Shown here: positions 15,850 to 25,734 of the stretch, one piece after another
Layout of the letters: each line of letters starts with the position of its first letter
Position numbering within the stretch: position 1 is the stretch's first letter
NCBI GenBank assembly: GCA_002478115.1
Contig: DLMH01000198.1
Location: forward strand, 1 to 64,000
DNA from: Candidatus Acidiferrum typicum
GTDB lineage: Bacteria; Acidobacteriota; Terriglobia; Acidiferrales; UBA7541
Length of the DNA: 64,000 nt
Reading direction: 5' to 3'
Translations under genes and position numbers: made by a program
The notes under the pieces: model-generated
Seen by the model: only the letters and a program-made list of their open reading frames with translations
The model's database searches: none
What the model was told of the DNA's origin: nothing

Positions 15850-17751
15850 ATGTTTCGCAATTCAAGGTTGCCAAGTTTTCACCTCGGGAACCCGCATAAC
15901 CAAGCCGGGCGCATCGCCTTTGTTCTCGGCCTTGCACTGTGCGTGCTCTTCCCCACTTCACGAAATCAAGCCCTATCCGCGCAAGAAGCCAAAGCGCAAC
16001 CCTCCACGGTGCTGGCTGCAGTGGATCACCGACATACCGTCAGTCTGGATGGCGCGTGGCATGTGATCGTTGATCCGTATGGAAACGGTTTGTACGACTC
16101 GAATGGAAAAGCCCGCAGCACCGGCTTTGCACGAAATCTGGCACAAACCGATTCCACAGGCCCCATCGAGTACAACTTCGCAAAGTCTCCCACCCTGCAA
16201 GTGCCCGGAGACTGGAACACCCAACGCGAGTCGCTGATGTTCTACGAAGGGCCACTCTGGTACGAGAAGGACTTCGAGTACAACAAGATCCCGGGCAAGC
16301 GCGTCTTCCTGCACATTGGAGCAGCAAATTATCGCTCCTATCTCTGGATCAATGGCCACGCCATCTGCGAACACGAAGGAGGCTTTACTGGGTTCGATTG
16401 CGAAATCACCCAAGCCCTTCAAGACGGAAATAACTTCGCCGTCATCGCCGTGGACAGCACCAGGCTCGCGGATGGCGTGCCTACACTGAAGACGGACTGG
16501 TGGAATTATGGTGGCCTGACCCGCGAAGTCTCGCTGGTCGAAGTTCCAGACCGCTACATTGATGAGTTCGATCTTCATCTGAAGCGCGGAACGCGAGATG
16601 AAATCGAAGGCTGGGTGCATGTTGTTGGCGCGCCCACCGGATCAGAAATCAAGGTCACCCTGGATAAAGATGGGCAGACCACCGGCATCACGGGCAAAAC
16701 GGAGGCCGACGGAAAGGCCCAAATTCATCTCGTGGATGGCAAGCTGCAGCTTTGGTCGCCGGAACACCCTGTGCTCTATCGCGTGATCCTGACGGCGGGA
16801 GAAGACCGCCTGGAAGATGAGATGGGATTCCGCACCATCGAAACGCGCGGAACACAAATACTTCTGAACGGCCAGCCAATTTTCCTGAAGGGCATTAGTG
16901 TGCACGCCGAGGCCCCGTATCGCACCGGCCGCGCCTTCAGTGAACAGGATGCTGAAACACTGCTCGGCTGGGTCCATGAACTGGGAGGAAATTATGTCCG
17001 CTTGGCACATTATCCGCACAGCGAGCGCATGACGCGGCTTGCGGATCGCATGGGCATCCTGGTGTGGTCGGAAATACCCGTCTACTGGGCGTGTCACTTC
17101 GAGGATCCGGTGGTGCTGAGCAAAGCGCAGTCGCAATTGTTGGAAATGATTCGCCGCGACCGCGACAAAGCCTCCGTGATTCTCTGGTCCGTCGCCAATG
17201 AAACGCCTGCCACTCCCGCGCGCACGGCCTTTCTCACAACGCTGGTGCGCGACGCTCGCCAACTGGACCCCAGCCGCCTCGTCACGGCCGCATTGCTGGT
17301 GCGCACCGAGGGCAACACCAAAATTGTCGACGATCCACTGGGCGACGCCCTGGACGTGCTTGGAACCAACGAATACATCGGCTGGTATGAACATACGGCC
17401 GCCGACGCTGATCACACCCAATGGGACATTCGCTATCAAAAGCCGCTCATCATGAGCGAGTTTGGCGGCGGGGCAAAGGCCGGTCTGCATGGCGAGGTCT
17501 CAACCCGGTGGACAGAAGAATTTCAGGCCAATATCTACGAACATCAGTTCGTCATGCTGAATCAGATTCCGCAATTGCGGGGAATGAGCCCGTGGCTGCT
17601 GATGGACTTCCGCTCGCCACTGCGGCTGCTGCCGGAAATACAGGATTTCTACAATCGCAAGGGGCTCATCTCCGAGGACGGCCACAAGAAAAAGGCCTTC
17701 TTCGTCTTGCAGAAGCTCTACAAGGAAAATACCATCGGACACGCTCAGTAA
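15850..17751 (+). CDS. Secreted GH2 beta-glucuronidase/beta-galactosidase-type glycosidase
   Basis: 633 residues. A signal peptide (cut near ALSAQ) precedes a sugar-binding domain (WYEKDFEYNKIPGKRVFLHIGAANYRS split over residues ~135-160; NYGGLTREV ~225), an immunoglobulin-like domain, and a TIM barrel. The acid/base glutamate lies in ILWSVANETP (~455) and the nucleophile in LIMSEFGGGA (~535), both as expected for clan GH-A family 2. NWW-type glucuronide-binding residues cannot be assigned with certainty, so glucuronidase is a best guess. GAAGGGAGA precedes the ATG. The gene is flanked by two 38-base direct repeats. Confidence 0.9.
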   Translation: MFRNSRLPSFHLGNPHNQAGRIAFVLGLALCVLFPTSRNQALSAQEAKAQPSTVLAAVDHRHTVSLDGAWHVIVDPYGNGLYDSNGKARSTGFARNLAQTDSTGPIEYNFAKSPTLQVPGDWNTQRESLMFYEGPLWYEKDFEYNKIPGKRVFLHIGAANYRSYLWINGHAICEHEGGFTGFDCEITQALQDGNNFAVIAVDSTRLADGVPTLKTDWWNYGGLTREVSLVEVPDRYIDEFDLHLKRGTRDEIEGWVHVVGAPTGSEIKVTLDKDGQTTGITGKTEADGKAQIHLVDGKLQLWSPEHPVLYRVILTAGEDRLEDEMGFRTIETRGTQILLNGQPIFLKGISVHAEAPYRTGRAFSEQDAETLLGWVHELGGNYVRLAHYPHSERMTRLADRMGILVWSEIPVYWACHFEDPVVLSKAQSQLLEMIRRDRDKASVILWSVANETPATPARTAFLTTLVRDARQLDPSRLVTAALLVRTEGNTKIVDDPLGDALDVLGTNEYIGWYEHTAADADHTQWDIRYQKPLIMSEFGGGAKAGLHGEVSTRWTEEFQANIYEHQFVMLNQIPQLRGMSPWLLMDFRSPLRLLPEIQDFYNRKGLISEDGHKKKAFFVLQKLYKENTIGHAQ

Positions 17752-17831
17752 TTGCGCCCGGTTGCAGCCTCGCTCTCCGCTGAATCCTCTGCTGTGCTGT
17801 CGGCTACAATCAGGAATTCACAGGCAAGTGC

Positions 17832-17888
17832 TTGCAGGAATTGGCTGGGGCGAGTGGATTTGAACTTGAGCCGTCTTGCGGGCGTCTG
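17832..17888. repeat. Partial copy of the tRNA-Pro 3' end plus 38-base repeat, copy 2
   Basis: TTGCAGGAATT (17832) and GGGGCGAGTGGATTTGAAC (17847-17865) repeat the sequence beyond and inside the 3' end of tRNA-Pro (TTGCAGGAATT at 17960; the same 19-mer at 17978-17996). From 17851 to 17888 it also matches the repeat at 15756. A tRNA 3' end copied next to the intact gene is the form expected of an integration scar, though no integrase is present. Confidence 0.65.
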
Positions 17889-17972
17889 AGCCCGCAGGCG
17901 AAATCCTGAGCGCAGCGAAGGACCTCTCCCTCGCTCAGTCTTCCCAATCGTGTTCTCATTGCAGGAATTAAG

Positions 17973-18050
17973 TGGTCGGGGCGAGTGGATTTGAACCACC
18001 GACCTCCTGGTCCCGAACCAGGCGCTCTAGCCAGGCTGAGCCACGCCCCG
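17973..18050 (-). tRNA. tRNA-Pro (anticodon CGG)
   Basis: On the minus strand the gene reads CGGGGCG, D-arm GCTCAG..GAGC, anticodon stem CCTGG/CCAGG around TTCGGGA, T-arm GGTGG-TTCAAAT-CCACT, acceptor CGCCCCG, discriminator A and encoded CCA. All four arms pair. The loop TTCGGGA gives anticodon CGG, proline for codon CCG. The gene is intact despite the duplicated 3' fragment next to it. Confidence 0.95.
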
Positions 18051-18224
18051 ACAGACAACCCGGAGTGACATGACCATTCCGGGCTCAACTCTTAGGTTAG
18101 CATAGCTTGTGCGCGAGGTGCCAGGAAAGGGCCACCGCCCGCATGGAACGTCACCTCAACGGTTGAAAGAAAAACCGCCGGGAAGCTCGCGCCTCCCCCA
18201 GTCACTTCCTGTACCGAGAGGCCG

Positions 18225-21200
18225 TTAGAACTCGTAGCGCAAAGCGAACTGCATCACGCGCGGGTTGGTGGACAGCCGCGTGTATTGTCCAAATGTCGAT
18301 CCGGAGTAGTCCACCGTCGCGTTCACGCTGAGCGGATCAAATCGCACCACGTTGAACACATTGAACACTTCCCACCGGAATTGCAGGCTCTGATGTTCGC
18401 TCCACGGCATGAACCACCTCTTGGCAAGCCCCATGTCCATGCTGAAGTAACCGGGACCTCGCAAATTGTTACGCTGCCCCGCTTCACCGGGGTACGGCTC
18501 GCGGAACGAGCTCTGTGCCGCGGCGAAGTTGGAGAAGGCGCTGACAATCGAAGCATCGCTCGGATCGTGGAACGTCCCCGTTTTCACCGGCCCGGTCTGC
18601 ATGGCGTTGCCTTCTTCTTCCCAGTCCGTCGGCCACTGATACCCGTTATACACGCTGAATGGGAATCCGCTTGCCCAGCGTGTCAGGCCCGAGAACTGCC
18701 ATCCTCCGATGATGGCATTCACGAACCCGTTGGCATTTCCGCCGATCGCTTTCTTCCGCCCAAAAGGCATATCCACCACCCAGTCCGCCGTGACTTGGTG
18801 TGTCGCGTCGAAGTCAGATGGCCCTCGGAACTCAGACGGATCCCACGCATTTATGATGTACGCGCTGTTTCCTCCCAAGGTCCCGACCCTTTCCGCGTCC
18901 GAGGCTAAATCGATGGATTTGGAGTAGGTGTAGTTAAGGTCGAACTGCACGCCGTACATCAACTTATGGTGCAGCGAGAATTGGCCAGCGTTGTAACTCG
19001 CAGTGCCCATGGACTTGAACATATACATGGTGGCGAACTGCGGATTATAAAAGGTATATTGTCCGCCCTTCGGCAGATAAGAGTTGCCGCTTACGCCCGG
19101 CAGGCCGGAGTAGTCAAGCGCGAGCAACCCAGTCGTCTCGTTCAAGTTATTCCCACAGAACAGGTCGTAGGCCGCTACCACCGGATTGGTCGTCGTCATG
19201 ACAAGCGGATTCCCCTGACTGTCGGTGCCCGTGCATGAGGACATTTGGTACGCGTCTCCCGCCTGCGGTGGCGTGAGGATATCTGCCCAATACTTGGCAA
19301 TGTTGGGCGGTAAAGTAGCCGGATTGAAGGTTGCGGTGGACGCAAAATTTCCGTTCGACAGCTGTTGACGGTAAATTTTTGCCAGCGCTGTGACCGCCGT
19401 GAAGTAGTCCACCCCTGTCGTCGGGTCCTTCAGATCCAAGGGCGTGGCCGTGTCCAATTGCATCAGGAGGCGGCGGGAGAGGCGCCCCACGTAGGCGGCT
19501 TCAAACGTGAATCCTCCCTTTAATTCTCGGGAAACGGAAAAATCAAAGGTGAAGGCATAAGGTGTCTTCAAATTCTTGTCGATGGTTGAGCCGATGTAGA
19601 ATGTACCGGTCGGGAACGTCTCCGGGAAATTCGCCGGCGGAGACGGCACATAGACGGGGTTTCCGTTATAATCTAAGTAGGGGTTCCCGCTGGGGTCGTT
19701 CTTCGGAACGGTGTTCATACTCGTCACCCGCGGTGCGTTATAAGCATCCACGAATCCCGCTGGGTTGGTTAATTCCGTCGAGAGTCCGAATGATCCGTAT
19801 TGACTGAAGTCATCCACAAGGCCCTGGCCAAACCGGTCGTATACCATCCCGAACCCGCCACGCACGGACGTTTTGCTTTCCCCAAACACGTCGCCCAACA
19901 GTCCTTTGCTCATCCGGGGCGCCCAGGCAAACGCCACATGCGGCCCGAAATCCTTGGGATCCCAATTGTAGAATCCGGGCCTGCCGTTCGCCTGCCCGGA
20001 CCAGTCGTACGAAACCAGCGGATCCAGGTTCGAAGGCTGCCCCGCATTGCCCTCCACCGCTCGATTCAGGAACCACTGGTCCATGTTGACCGTCGGCGAG
20101 ACCTGAAGCTTGTTCGTTTCCCACGGCGGCGAGAACAGCGAATACCGCAAGCCCAGCGTGAGGGTGAACGTCGGTCTTACCTTCCACACGTCTTGCACAT
20201 ACATCTCGTAGCTGTTGATGGCGAACCGCCTGGTGAGCGGGGTGCCGTCCGGCAAGGCGCTCCCATCCCTCTGGAAGTTATACCGGGCATCCACCTCCGT
20301 CACCATGCCCAGCAATGCCGTGAGCGGAAAATCATAGGAGTTGGCAAAACTCGCATCCACTTGGGGGAACCCGCTATTCATCGGGTTCAGTGGCGAATCG
20401 GACTTCTGCGCATATCCGGATGTAGTTGTCCAGGACGCATTGGCGCTGCCATCGCTGAACGAGGATGCATAGCTGATGCTCGGTGTCCGGATAAACGCGA
20501 CCTGCCCGCCAAACTGCCAGGTATGCTTGCCGCGCATCCAAGACACGTCGTCCGAGAAAAGGTGCGTCGGCCGTTGGAAGCTATACGTGCGCGTGATTGC
20601 CGCCGGGGGGCCAGTCTGATCGTTCAGTCCACGGAGGTAGATCCAATCCTGGTTGGAGTTCCCGATGTACCCGACGCTCTGGCGCACAAAACCATACCGA
20701 AAATTGTTAATTAGGTTTGAGGTGATGACTCCGTTGTAATTCACAACGATACCTTTGTTGTAGTTCACATTCGACTGCGACGGCGGCAAGCCGGGATAAA
20801 ATGCCGCGCCAGGGTTGCTATCATTGCGCAGCGCGCCCATCACCGAGACATGCTGCTTGGCATCCGTCGTGATGTTGTAATCCATCTTTGCGATATATTC
20901 GTTTTCCGTCTCGGAAATTGGCGCGCTGTAGTTGAAGCACGTGTAGTTATACCCGTCTCCGCAAGCGCTGCTGTTGGAAGTCGGCCAGGTATTAAGGTAT
21001 TGCAGGATTGCAGTATTGGGCCCCAGATGCAGGGGATCCATGGCCGTAATCTGAGTCGGGGAAAGTGCGTTATATGTCGGCTGTACCGTGTAGCTCTTGC
21101 CGCTGAGACCCGTCACTGAACCCCCCGGGCACACCTGGGCCGCCGTTTTGATCACGTTTCCGTTTGCGTCTAGAAGTGGCGCGCAGAGATACTGCATGAT

Positions 21201-22232
21201 TCCGTCCCGCAGGGTGTTTGATGGAACCACATCGGTCACGCTCTGCGCCTCGGACCGCCGCGTTCCTTCATAGTTCAGGAACAAGAAAAGGCGGCCTTTC
21301 TTTATCGGGCCTCCGACGGAACCTCCGAAAATATTGCGGATCAGCTTGGGCGCTTGATTGCACTGCTTTTCGCTCAGCGAGATGCCGTTACTGAGGCAGG
21401 TGTCGATCTGCGAGGCCTTCACGAAATAATCATTCGCGCTGGTGGCTGTGTTGCGGTTATATTCATACGCCGATCCGTGAATCTCATTCGTGCCGCTCTT
21501 TGTGACCAGGGCCACCTGTGCGCCGGAAGACCCGCCCTGGTCCGCGTTGTAGTTCGAAGTCGTCACGCGGAACTCTTGCACGGAATCCAGTGTGACCGGC
21601 AGCACAGAGGTAAATGCCGCCCCGCCAACGTCATTCGCTTCTACCCCGTCCACGGTCACGTTGCTCTGGTCGCTTCGCGCACCATTCACCGCCCCGTTTC
21701 GGGTGTCCCAGGTCGGCACGTCCGTTCGGTTGCCAGTGTAGGCCACGCCGGGCTGCAAGCTGAGCAAATCAGGGACGTTTCTCCCTTCCATCGGCAATTG
21801 CTTCACCTGGTTCTCACCGAAAGCGACGCCCAGCGAGGCATCGGTGGCATTTAAGGTTATGGCCTGCGCATTCACCTCGATCGTCTGGCTGGTGGCTCCG
21901 ACCTCGAGCCTCACGTTGACGGTCGCCGGATTGTTCACGAGTAACTGTAAATCGCTTTGCTGGTATTTCCGGAATCCCGCGGATTCCACGGTAAGCACGT
22001 ATGTTCCAGGAGGCAGAGCGATAAATTCATACGCACCCGTGTCACTCGTGGAAGTTTGCCGCTCGAACGATTGCTCCGGGCTACGCAGAACTACTTTGGC
22101 GGCGATGATCACTCCGCCTGTCTTGTCCATCACCGTGCCACGCAGTGATGTCGTGCCGGTTTGCGCGAATCCAGGAGTGAGACAGAACAAGAGAAAGAAA
22201 CTAAGGCAAAACAACGAACAAACACGCTTCAT
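18225..22232 (-). CDS. Oar-like TonB-dependent receptor with carboxypeptidase-regulatory domain
   Basis: 1335 residues. Signal peptide (MKRVCSLFCLSFFLLFCL..GFAQ), an N-terminal carboxypeptidase-regulatory-like domain (TSLRGTVMDKTGGVIIAAKV to ~residue 110), a plug domain (LPMEGRNVPDLLSLQPGV, NVTVDGVEAND) and a long barrel closing in the terminal phenylalanine LRYEF. This is the very large outer-membrane transporter family typical of Acidobacteria and of the Myxococcus Oar protein. The ligand cannot be read from sequence; nearby glycosidases make an oligosaccharide plausible. A 542-base interval separates it from serA. Confidence 0.93.
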   Translation of the reverse strand: MKRVCSLFCLSFFLLFCLTPGFAQTGTTSLRGTVMDKTGGVIIAAKVVLRSPEQSFERQTSTSDTGAYEFIALPPGTYVLTVESAGFRKYQQSDLQLLVNNPATVNVRLEVGATSQTIEVNAQAITLNATDASLGVAFGENQVKQLPMEGRNVPDLLSLQPGVAYTGNRTDVPTWDTRNGAVNGARSDQSNVTVDGVEANDVGGAAFTSVLPVTLDSVQEFRVTTSNYNADQGGSSGAQVALVTKSGTNEIHGSAYEYNRNTATSANDYFVKASQIDTCLSNGISLSEKQCNQAPKLIRNIFGGSVGGPIKKGRLFLFLNYEGTRRSEAQSVTDVVPSNTLRDGIMQYLCAPLLDANGNVIKTAAQVCPGGSVTGLSGKSYTVQPTYNALSPTQITAMDPLHLGPNTAILQYLNTWPTSNSSACGDGYNYTCFNYSAPISETENEYIAKMDYNITTDAKQHVSVMGALRNDSNPGAAFYPGLPPSQSNVNYNKGIVVNYNGVITSNLINNFRYGFVRQSVGYIGNSNQDWIYLRGLNDQTGPPAAITRTYSFQRPTHLFSDDVSWMRGKHTWQFGGQVAFIRTPSISYASSFSDGSANASWTTTSGYAQKSDSPLNPMNSGFPQVDASFANSYDFPLTALLGMVTEVDARYNFQRDGSALPDGTPLTRRFAINSYEMYVQDVWKVRPTFTLTLGLRYSLFSPPWETNKLQVSPTVNMDQWFLNRAVEGNAGQPSNLDPLVSYDWSGQANGRPGFYNWDPKDFGPHVAFAWAPRMSKGLLGDVFGESKTSVRGGFGMVYDRFGQGLVDDFSQYGSFGLSTELTNPAGFVDAYNAPRVTSMNTVPKNDPSGNPYLDYNGNPVYVPSPPANFPETFPTGTFYIGSTIDKNLKTPYAFTFDFSVSRELKGGFTFEAAYVGRLSRRLLMQLDTATPLDLKDPTTGVDYFTAVTALAKIYRQQLSNGNFASTATFNPATLPPNIAKYWADILTPPQAGDAYQMSSCTGTDSQGNPLVMTTTNPVVAAYDLFCGNNLNETTGLLALDYSGLPGVSGNSYLPKGGQYTFYNPQFATMYMFKSMGTASYNAGQFSLHHKLMYGVQFDLNYTYSKSIDLASDAERVGTLGGNSAYIINAWDPSEFRGPSDFDATHQVTADWVVDMPFGRKKAIGGNANGFVNAIIGGWQFSGLTRWASGFPFSVYNGYQWPTDWEEEGNAMQTGPVKTGTFHDPSDASIVSAFSNFAAAQSSFREPYPGEAGQRNNLRGPGYFSMDMGLAKRWFMPWSEHQSLQFRWEVFNVFNVVRFDPLSVNATVDYSGSTFGQYTRLSTNPRVMQFALRYEF

Positions 22233-22774
22233 AAAACATCACCCTTTCTCACGGCCGCCATGGCGGTCAGTAGAACCAAAATGCCAATGAAAAAACGAAT
22301 CCGAGAACCTTGATTAAGTACTCCACTGTGCTGCCCCTGGAAAACCAAACAGTCCCCTGCCTCATGAACTGTTGCCAGCGCGCCCTCGCACTTCAAAGCA
22401 GTGACCCAAAATACAATCCATCGCCGGCAGCAGAAATACGTTTCCTGCCAGCACCTATTACATGCACCGTTTTAGTCCGCGATGTAAATTTGAAGAGGCG
22501 GGACCCCCCGGAGACTCATCCCTCGAGAGTTACCCGGCCGGGAGAAACCCCCACACCAATCTGGACATGCCCGGCCAACCTCGTTACACAACGGACATTC
22601 TCGGAATTTGCCAGATTCTTCGTCAAATTGCGTCCGGTGTCAAGGAAAGTTCCGTGAATGCCCCGGAACGGATTTACAAATAGTTGGACCGCAGGGGATT
22701 GCTCCGCCACGGTGCAAAGAATTTGCCGTGTCTGCTCTCCACGCGCGGCGATTCCTGCTCACCCAGAAAGCCGT
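22233..22774. other. Intergenic interval between receptor and serA
   Basis: 542 bases with only short unsupported frames. The left end should hold the promoter of the receptor (minus strand); the right end is the 3' side of serA. I see no repeat, RNA gene or conserved site in it. Confidence 0.4.
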
Positions 22775-24364
22775 TCAGGCCTTGCCGAAGTGCAACAGCC
22801 GCGCCTGCGTGATTGCGGAGTTCGCCCGGATCGGCTCCAGAATTGATGCGGATACCTCGCCATCCAGCCGCACCAGGGAGACGGCTTCGGCCCCCCGCGC
22901 GGCTTCACGGCGTCCAAGCGCAAATGTGGCAATGTTTACGCCAAGTTTCCCTAGCGTCGTGCCTATATAGCCGATCACGCCAGGTTCGTCGTGGTTCCGT
23001 AGGTACAGCACCGTGCCTTCCAATTGGGCTTCCAGCGCGATTCCATCAATGTTGATGACGCGCGGCGAACCATCATGGAGCACGGTGCCTTCCGCGCTGA
23101 ACCCCGCCGCGCCTTCCTTCTCCGGCATAGCCGCCACTTCCAGGGTATGGGGAAAGCCATGTTCCCGCCGTCGCGTTTCTTCTTCGACGATCAGTCCGCG
23201 GGCTGCCGCCACGCGTCCAGCATTTACCACGTTCACTTTCTCATCGAGAACGGCGTTCAACAGCCCGGCGAGAACAGCGCTGCGCAAGAGGTGCGTCCCA
23301 ATCTCCGAAAGTTCGCCGGCATAGCGAATCCGTATCCGGGCTGGCCGCGTGGCCGCCGCCTGCGAAACCAGCGAGCCCAGCCGTTCCGCTAGCGCAAGGT
23401 ACGGCCGTATACGGCGATATTGCTCCGGTGAAAGTGCCGGCAGATTCACCGCGTTGCGAATCACCCCTTCCGCCAGGTAGTCGCGCACCTGTACGGCAAC
23501 CTGAATCCCCAACTCCTCCTGCGCTTCCGCGGTCGAGCCCGCCACGTGCGGTGTGCAAATCACGTTTGGCAAACCAATCAGCGGGGAATTCTTCGGCGGC
23601 TCTTCGGCGAATACATCCAGTGCGGCGCCCGCAACGTGCCCGCTCTTCAGTGCGGCCGCCAGGTCCGCTTCGTTGATCAATTCGCCGCGCGCCGCGTTCA
23701 CAATCCGCACGCCTTTTTTCATCTGCGCGATCGTGGCGGCGTTGATCATGTTCTGCGTCTGCGGGCTGACCGCGGTGTGCAAGGAGATGAAATCGCTCTC
23801 CGCCAGCAGTTTCTCCAGCGGCATTAGCGCCACCGATAGTTCCCGGGCGGCAGCCTCGCTGATGTACGGATCGCAAGCCACAGTCCGCATGTCGAACGCA
23901 GCCGCGCGCCTGGCCACTTCGCTGCCGATGCGCCCCAAACCGATCAACCCCAGAGTTTTTCCGCGCACTTCGGCGCCCGATGAGGACTTCTCCCATCTCC
24001 CTTCGCGCAGCGCCGCGTCGAACTTTGGTACCTGGCGCACCAGGGCCAGCAGCAGCGCGAACGTATGCTCGGCGACGCTGACAGAGCTTCCCCCGGGCGT
24101 GCTCATCACCAGGACACCGCGCTTGGTGGCTTCGTCCAGGTCAATGTTATCCACGCCGACTCCCGCGCGCCCCACCACGCGAAGTTGCGGGGCCTTCTGC
24201 AGCAGTTCCGGCGTAACGCGCGTGGCGCTGCGCACGATCAGGGCATCGGCATCTCCCAGTTCGCCCAGGAGCGTGTCCTTTGTCGTCAGAACGATGTTCC
24301 AGCCGGTCTGCTTAAGGAGTTCCACTCCGCGTTCACTGATCTTGTCCGCCACGATGACTTTCAT
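22775..24364 (-). CDS. serA: D-3-phosphoglycerate dehydrogenase
   Basis: 529 residues, the long form with an ASB domain and a C-terminal ACT domain. It carries out the first step of serine synthesis from 3-phosphoglycerate with NAD. Marks: VGRAGVGVDNIDLDEA (~75), the Rossmann motif GLIGLGRIGSEVA (~140), NAARGELINEADLAAAL (~230), PHVAGSTAEAQEELG with the catalytic histidine (~275), and a regulatory ACT end (NHDEPGVIGYIGTTLGKLGV, ~455). The gene diverges from the YqeY gene over a 168-base shared regulatory interval. Confidence 0.96.
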   Translation of the reverse strand: MKVIVADKISERGVELLKQTGWNIVLTTKDTLLGELGDADALIVRSATRVTPELLQKAPQLRVVGRAGVGVDNIDLDEATKRGVLVMSTPGGSSVSVAEHTFALLLALVRQVPKFDAALREGRWEKSSSGAEVRGKTLGLIGLGRIGSEVARRAAAFDMRTVACDPYISEAAARELSVALMPLEKLLAESDFISLHTAVSPQTQNMINAATIAQMKKGVRIVNAARGELINEADLAAALKSGHVAGAALDVFAEEPPKNSPLIGLPNVICTPHVAGSTAEAQEELGIQVAVQVRDYLAEGVIRNAVNLPALSPEQYRRIRPYLALAERLGSLVSQAAATRPARIRIRYAGELSEIGTHLLRSAVLAGLLNAVLDEKVNVVNAGRVAAARGLIVEEETRRREHGFPHTLEVAAMPEKEGAAGFSAEGTVLHDGSPRVINIDGIALEAQLEGTVLYLRNHDEPGVIGYIGTTLGKLGVNIATFALGRREAARGAEAVSLVRLDGEVSASILEPIRANSAITQARLLHFGKA

Positions 24365-24480
24365 GATTCCTCATTTCGGGTAGGAGCCGCGGCGCACTCC
24401 CCGGCGGTCTCCTCCCAGCATAGAAAACTAATCAAAGTACTGTGCGGCTCGCCGCGTGTCAATCGCGGCATCGAGGAGAA

Positions 24481-24510
24481 TTGTAAATGTTGGGTATATG
24501 TGTCTGTTAT
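24481..24510 (+). promoter_or_regulatory. Candidate promoter of the YqeY-type gene
   Basis: TTGTAA (24481-24486) and TGTTAT (24505-24510) are 18 bases apart, upstream of the GGGGGGAG ribosome site. Moderate consensus match only. Confidence 0.3.
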
Positions 24511-24532
24511 AGTTCGGAAGGGGGGAGTCGCC

Positions 24533-24988
24533 ATGAGCCTTTCCGAAACGATCCAGAAAGATATTGTCACCGCCATGAAGGCCAAGGACGAGCTGCGCCT
24601 GAGCGTCCTGCGCATGGTGAAATCCGCGCTGCAACTGAAGGAAGTGGAAAAGCTGCGCGCGCTGGACGACGCGGAATCCATTCAGTTGCTCCAGACGCTG
24701 GTCAAGCAGCGCAAAGAGTCCATCGAACAGTTCGCCAAAGGCGGCCGCCAGGACCTTGTCGACAAGGAGACCCGCCAGCTTGCCGTCGTCGAAAGTTATC
24801 TCCCCGCCGGCGCCTCCGAAGCCGAAATGGATGCCGCCGTCGCCCAAGCCATTGCCGATACGAAAGCGGCCTCCGTCAAGCAAATGGGCGCCGTCGTCAA
24901 GGCCGCAAAAGAAATCCTGGCCGAGAAGGCGGTTGACGGCAAAGCGTTGAGTGATCGCGTTCGCGAACGTCTTTCCAAACTCGGTTGA
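24533..24988 (+). CDS. GatB/YqeY domain protein
   Basis: 151 residues, a stand-alone YqeY-type protein related to the C-terminal helical domain of GatB. Typical features are the opening SLSETIQKDIVTAMKAKDEL, SVLRMVKSALQLKEVEK, the QLLQTLVKQRKESIEQF helix, and ESYLPAGASEAEM. Its role in bacteria is not firmly defined; the GatB relation suggests contact with tRNA or amidotransferase function. A strong GGGGGGAG site precedes the ATG. The next gene starts 35 bases after the stop. Confidence 0.9.
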   Translation: MSLSETIQKDIVTAMKAKDELRLSVLRMVKSALQLKEVEKLRALDDAESIQLLQTLVKQRKESIEQFAKGGRQDLVDKETRQLAVVESYLPAGASEAEMDAAVAQAIADTKAASVKQMGAVVKAAKEILAEKAVDGKALSDRVRERLSKLG

Positions 24989-25023
24989 GCCTTCCGTGCC
25001 TGCGTGCGGCTGAGTCTATTTCC

Positions 25024-25635
25024 ATGTCCCTGCCGGAACTCATTCCCGTTCGTTACACCGAAGAAGACGCAGGCTACGTGAGCGTGCGCCCGGTGGTGAA
25101 GCAGGTGTTTCGCTTGCACGAACTGGCGGATCTGGTCGTCAGCATTGCGGGCAAGGACCCCGCGCGTGTGCAACAGATTTTCCGGAGTGGCACCGCGGTC
25201 TACCACGGCTACCGCTACTGGTGGGATGGCATTCCCGCGGAAGCTTCGGAGATCGCAGCGCTCCTCGTGCCCTTTCCCGATGACGATCCTTCCCGCCCTT
25301 TCGAGCCGTCCAAAGCAACAGCGGCGCTCCTGGAGATTGGTGGCGGGACGCAATGCCATGTGGTCGAAATTCTTCGTGAGGAGGCCTTGGAAAAGAGATT
25401 CCTGGGAAGGCTTTCTCCCTGGCAGGTGCTTCTGCGGAGCGCCGCCAGCCATACTGCCCGCTATGAGAGATATTCCCACGCAAGGCGCGCCGATCTCTTC
25501 CGCGTTTCCCTGCCCTACGACCATGCCCAGCAGCTTCTCGCCGCCCTACTCGAAGCCGCCCCGCGCCGCCTCCGCCACCGTTGGAGCACCCTCCGCCCGC
25601 CCGCAGCCGTCACGTTTATCTGCCCGCGAAGTTAG
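25024..25635 (+). CDS. Protein of unknown function downstream of the YqeY gene
   Basis: 203 residues, not recognised as a named family. It is soluble, with no signal peptide or membrane segment. Features: LPELIPVRYTEEDAGYVSVR at the start, VKQVFRLHELADLVVSIAGKD, ARVQQIFRSGTAVYHGYRYW with an unusual aromatic cluster, and a basic, arginine-rich C-terminal part (RYERYSHARRADLF, APRRLRHRW). The pattern could fit nucleic-acid binding but this is not shown. A TTG at 24985 overlapping the previous stop is an alternative start; the ATG at 25024 has a weak ribosome site. Confidence 0.65.
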   Translation: MSLPELIPVRYTEEDAGYVSVRPVVKQVFRLHELADLVVSIAGKDPARVQQIFRSGTAVYHGYRYWWDGIPAEASEIAALLVPFPDDDPSRPFEPSKATAALLEIGGGTQCHVVEILREEALEKRFLGRLSPWQVLLRSAASHTARYERYSHARRADLFRVSLPYDHAQQLLAALLEAAPRRLRHRWSTLRPPAAVTFICPRS

Positions 25636-25734
25636 GTCCATCCCCTCAGCAACGTGACTTGTGAAGCGCGATCCTTGATTTGCGAGAAGTAATTGAAAAA
25701 GTTTGTGTATGCCACCCCGGGTGTTTTTGTGAAG

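Noticed and set aside
17847..17888. Possible second tRNA gene
   Set aside because: Only the acceptor/T-arm end is present; no anticodon or D arm, so it is a fragment.
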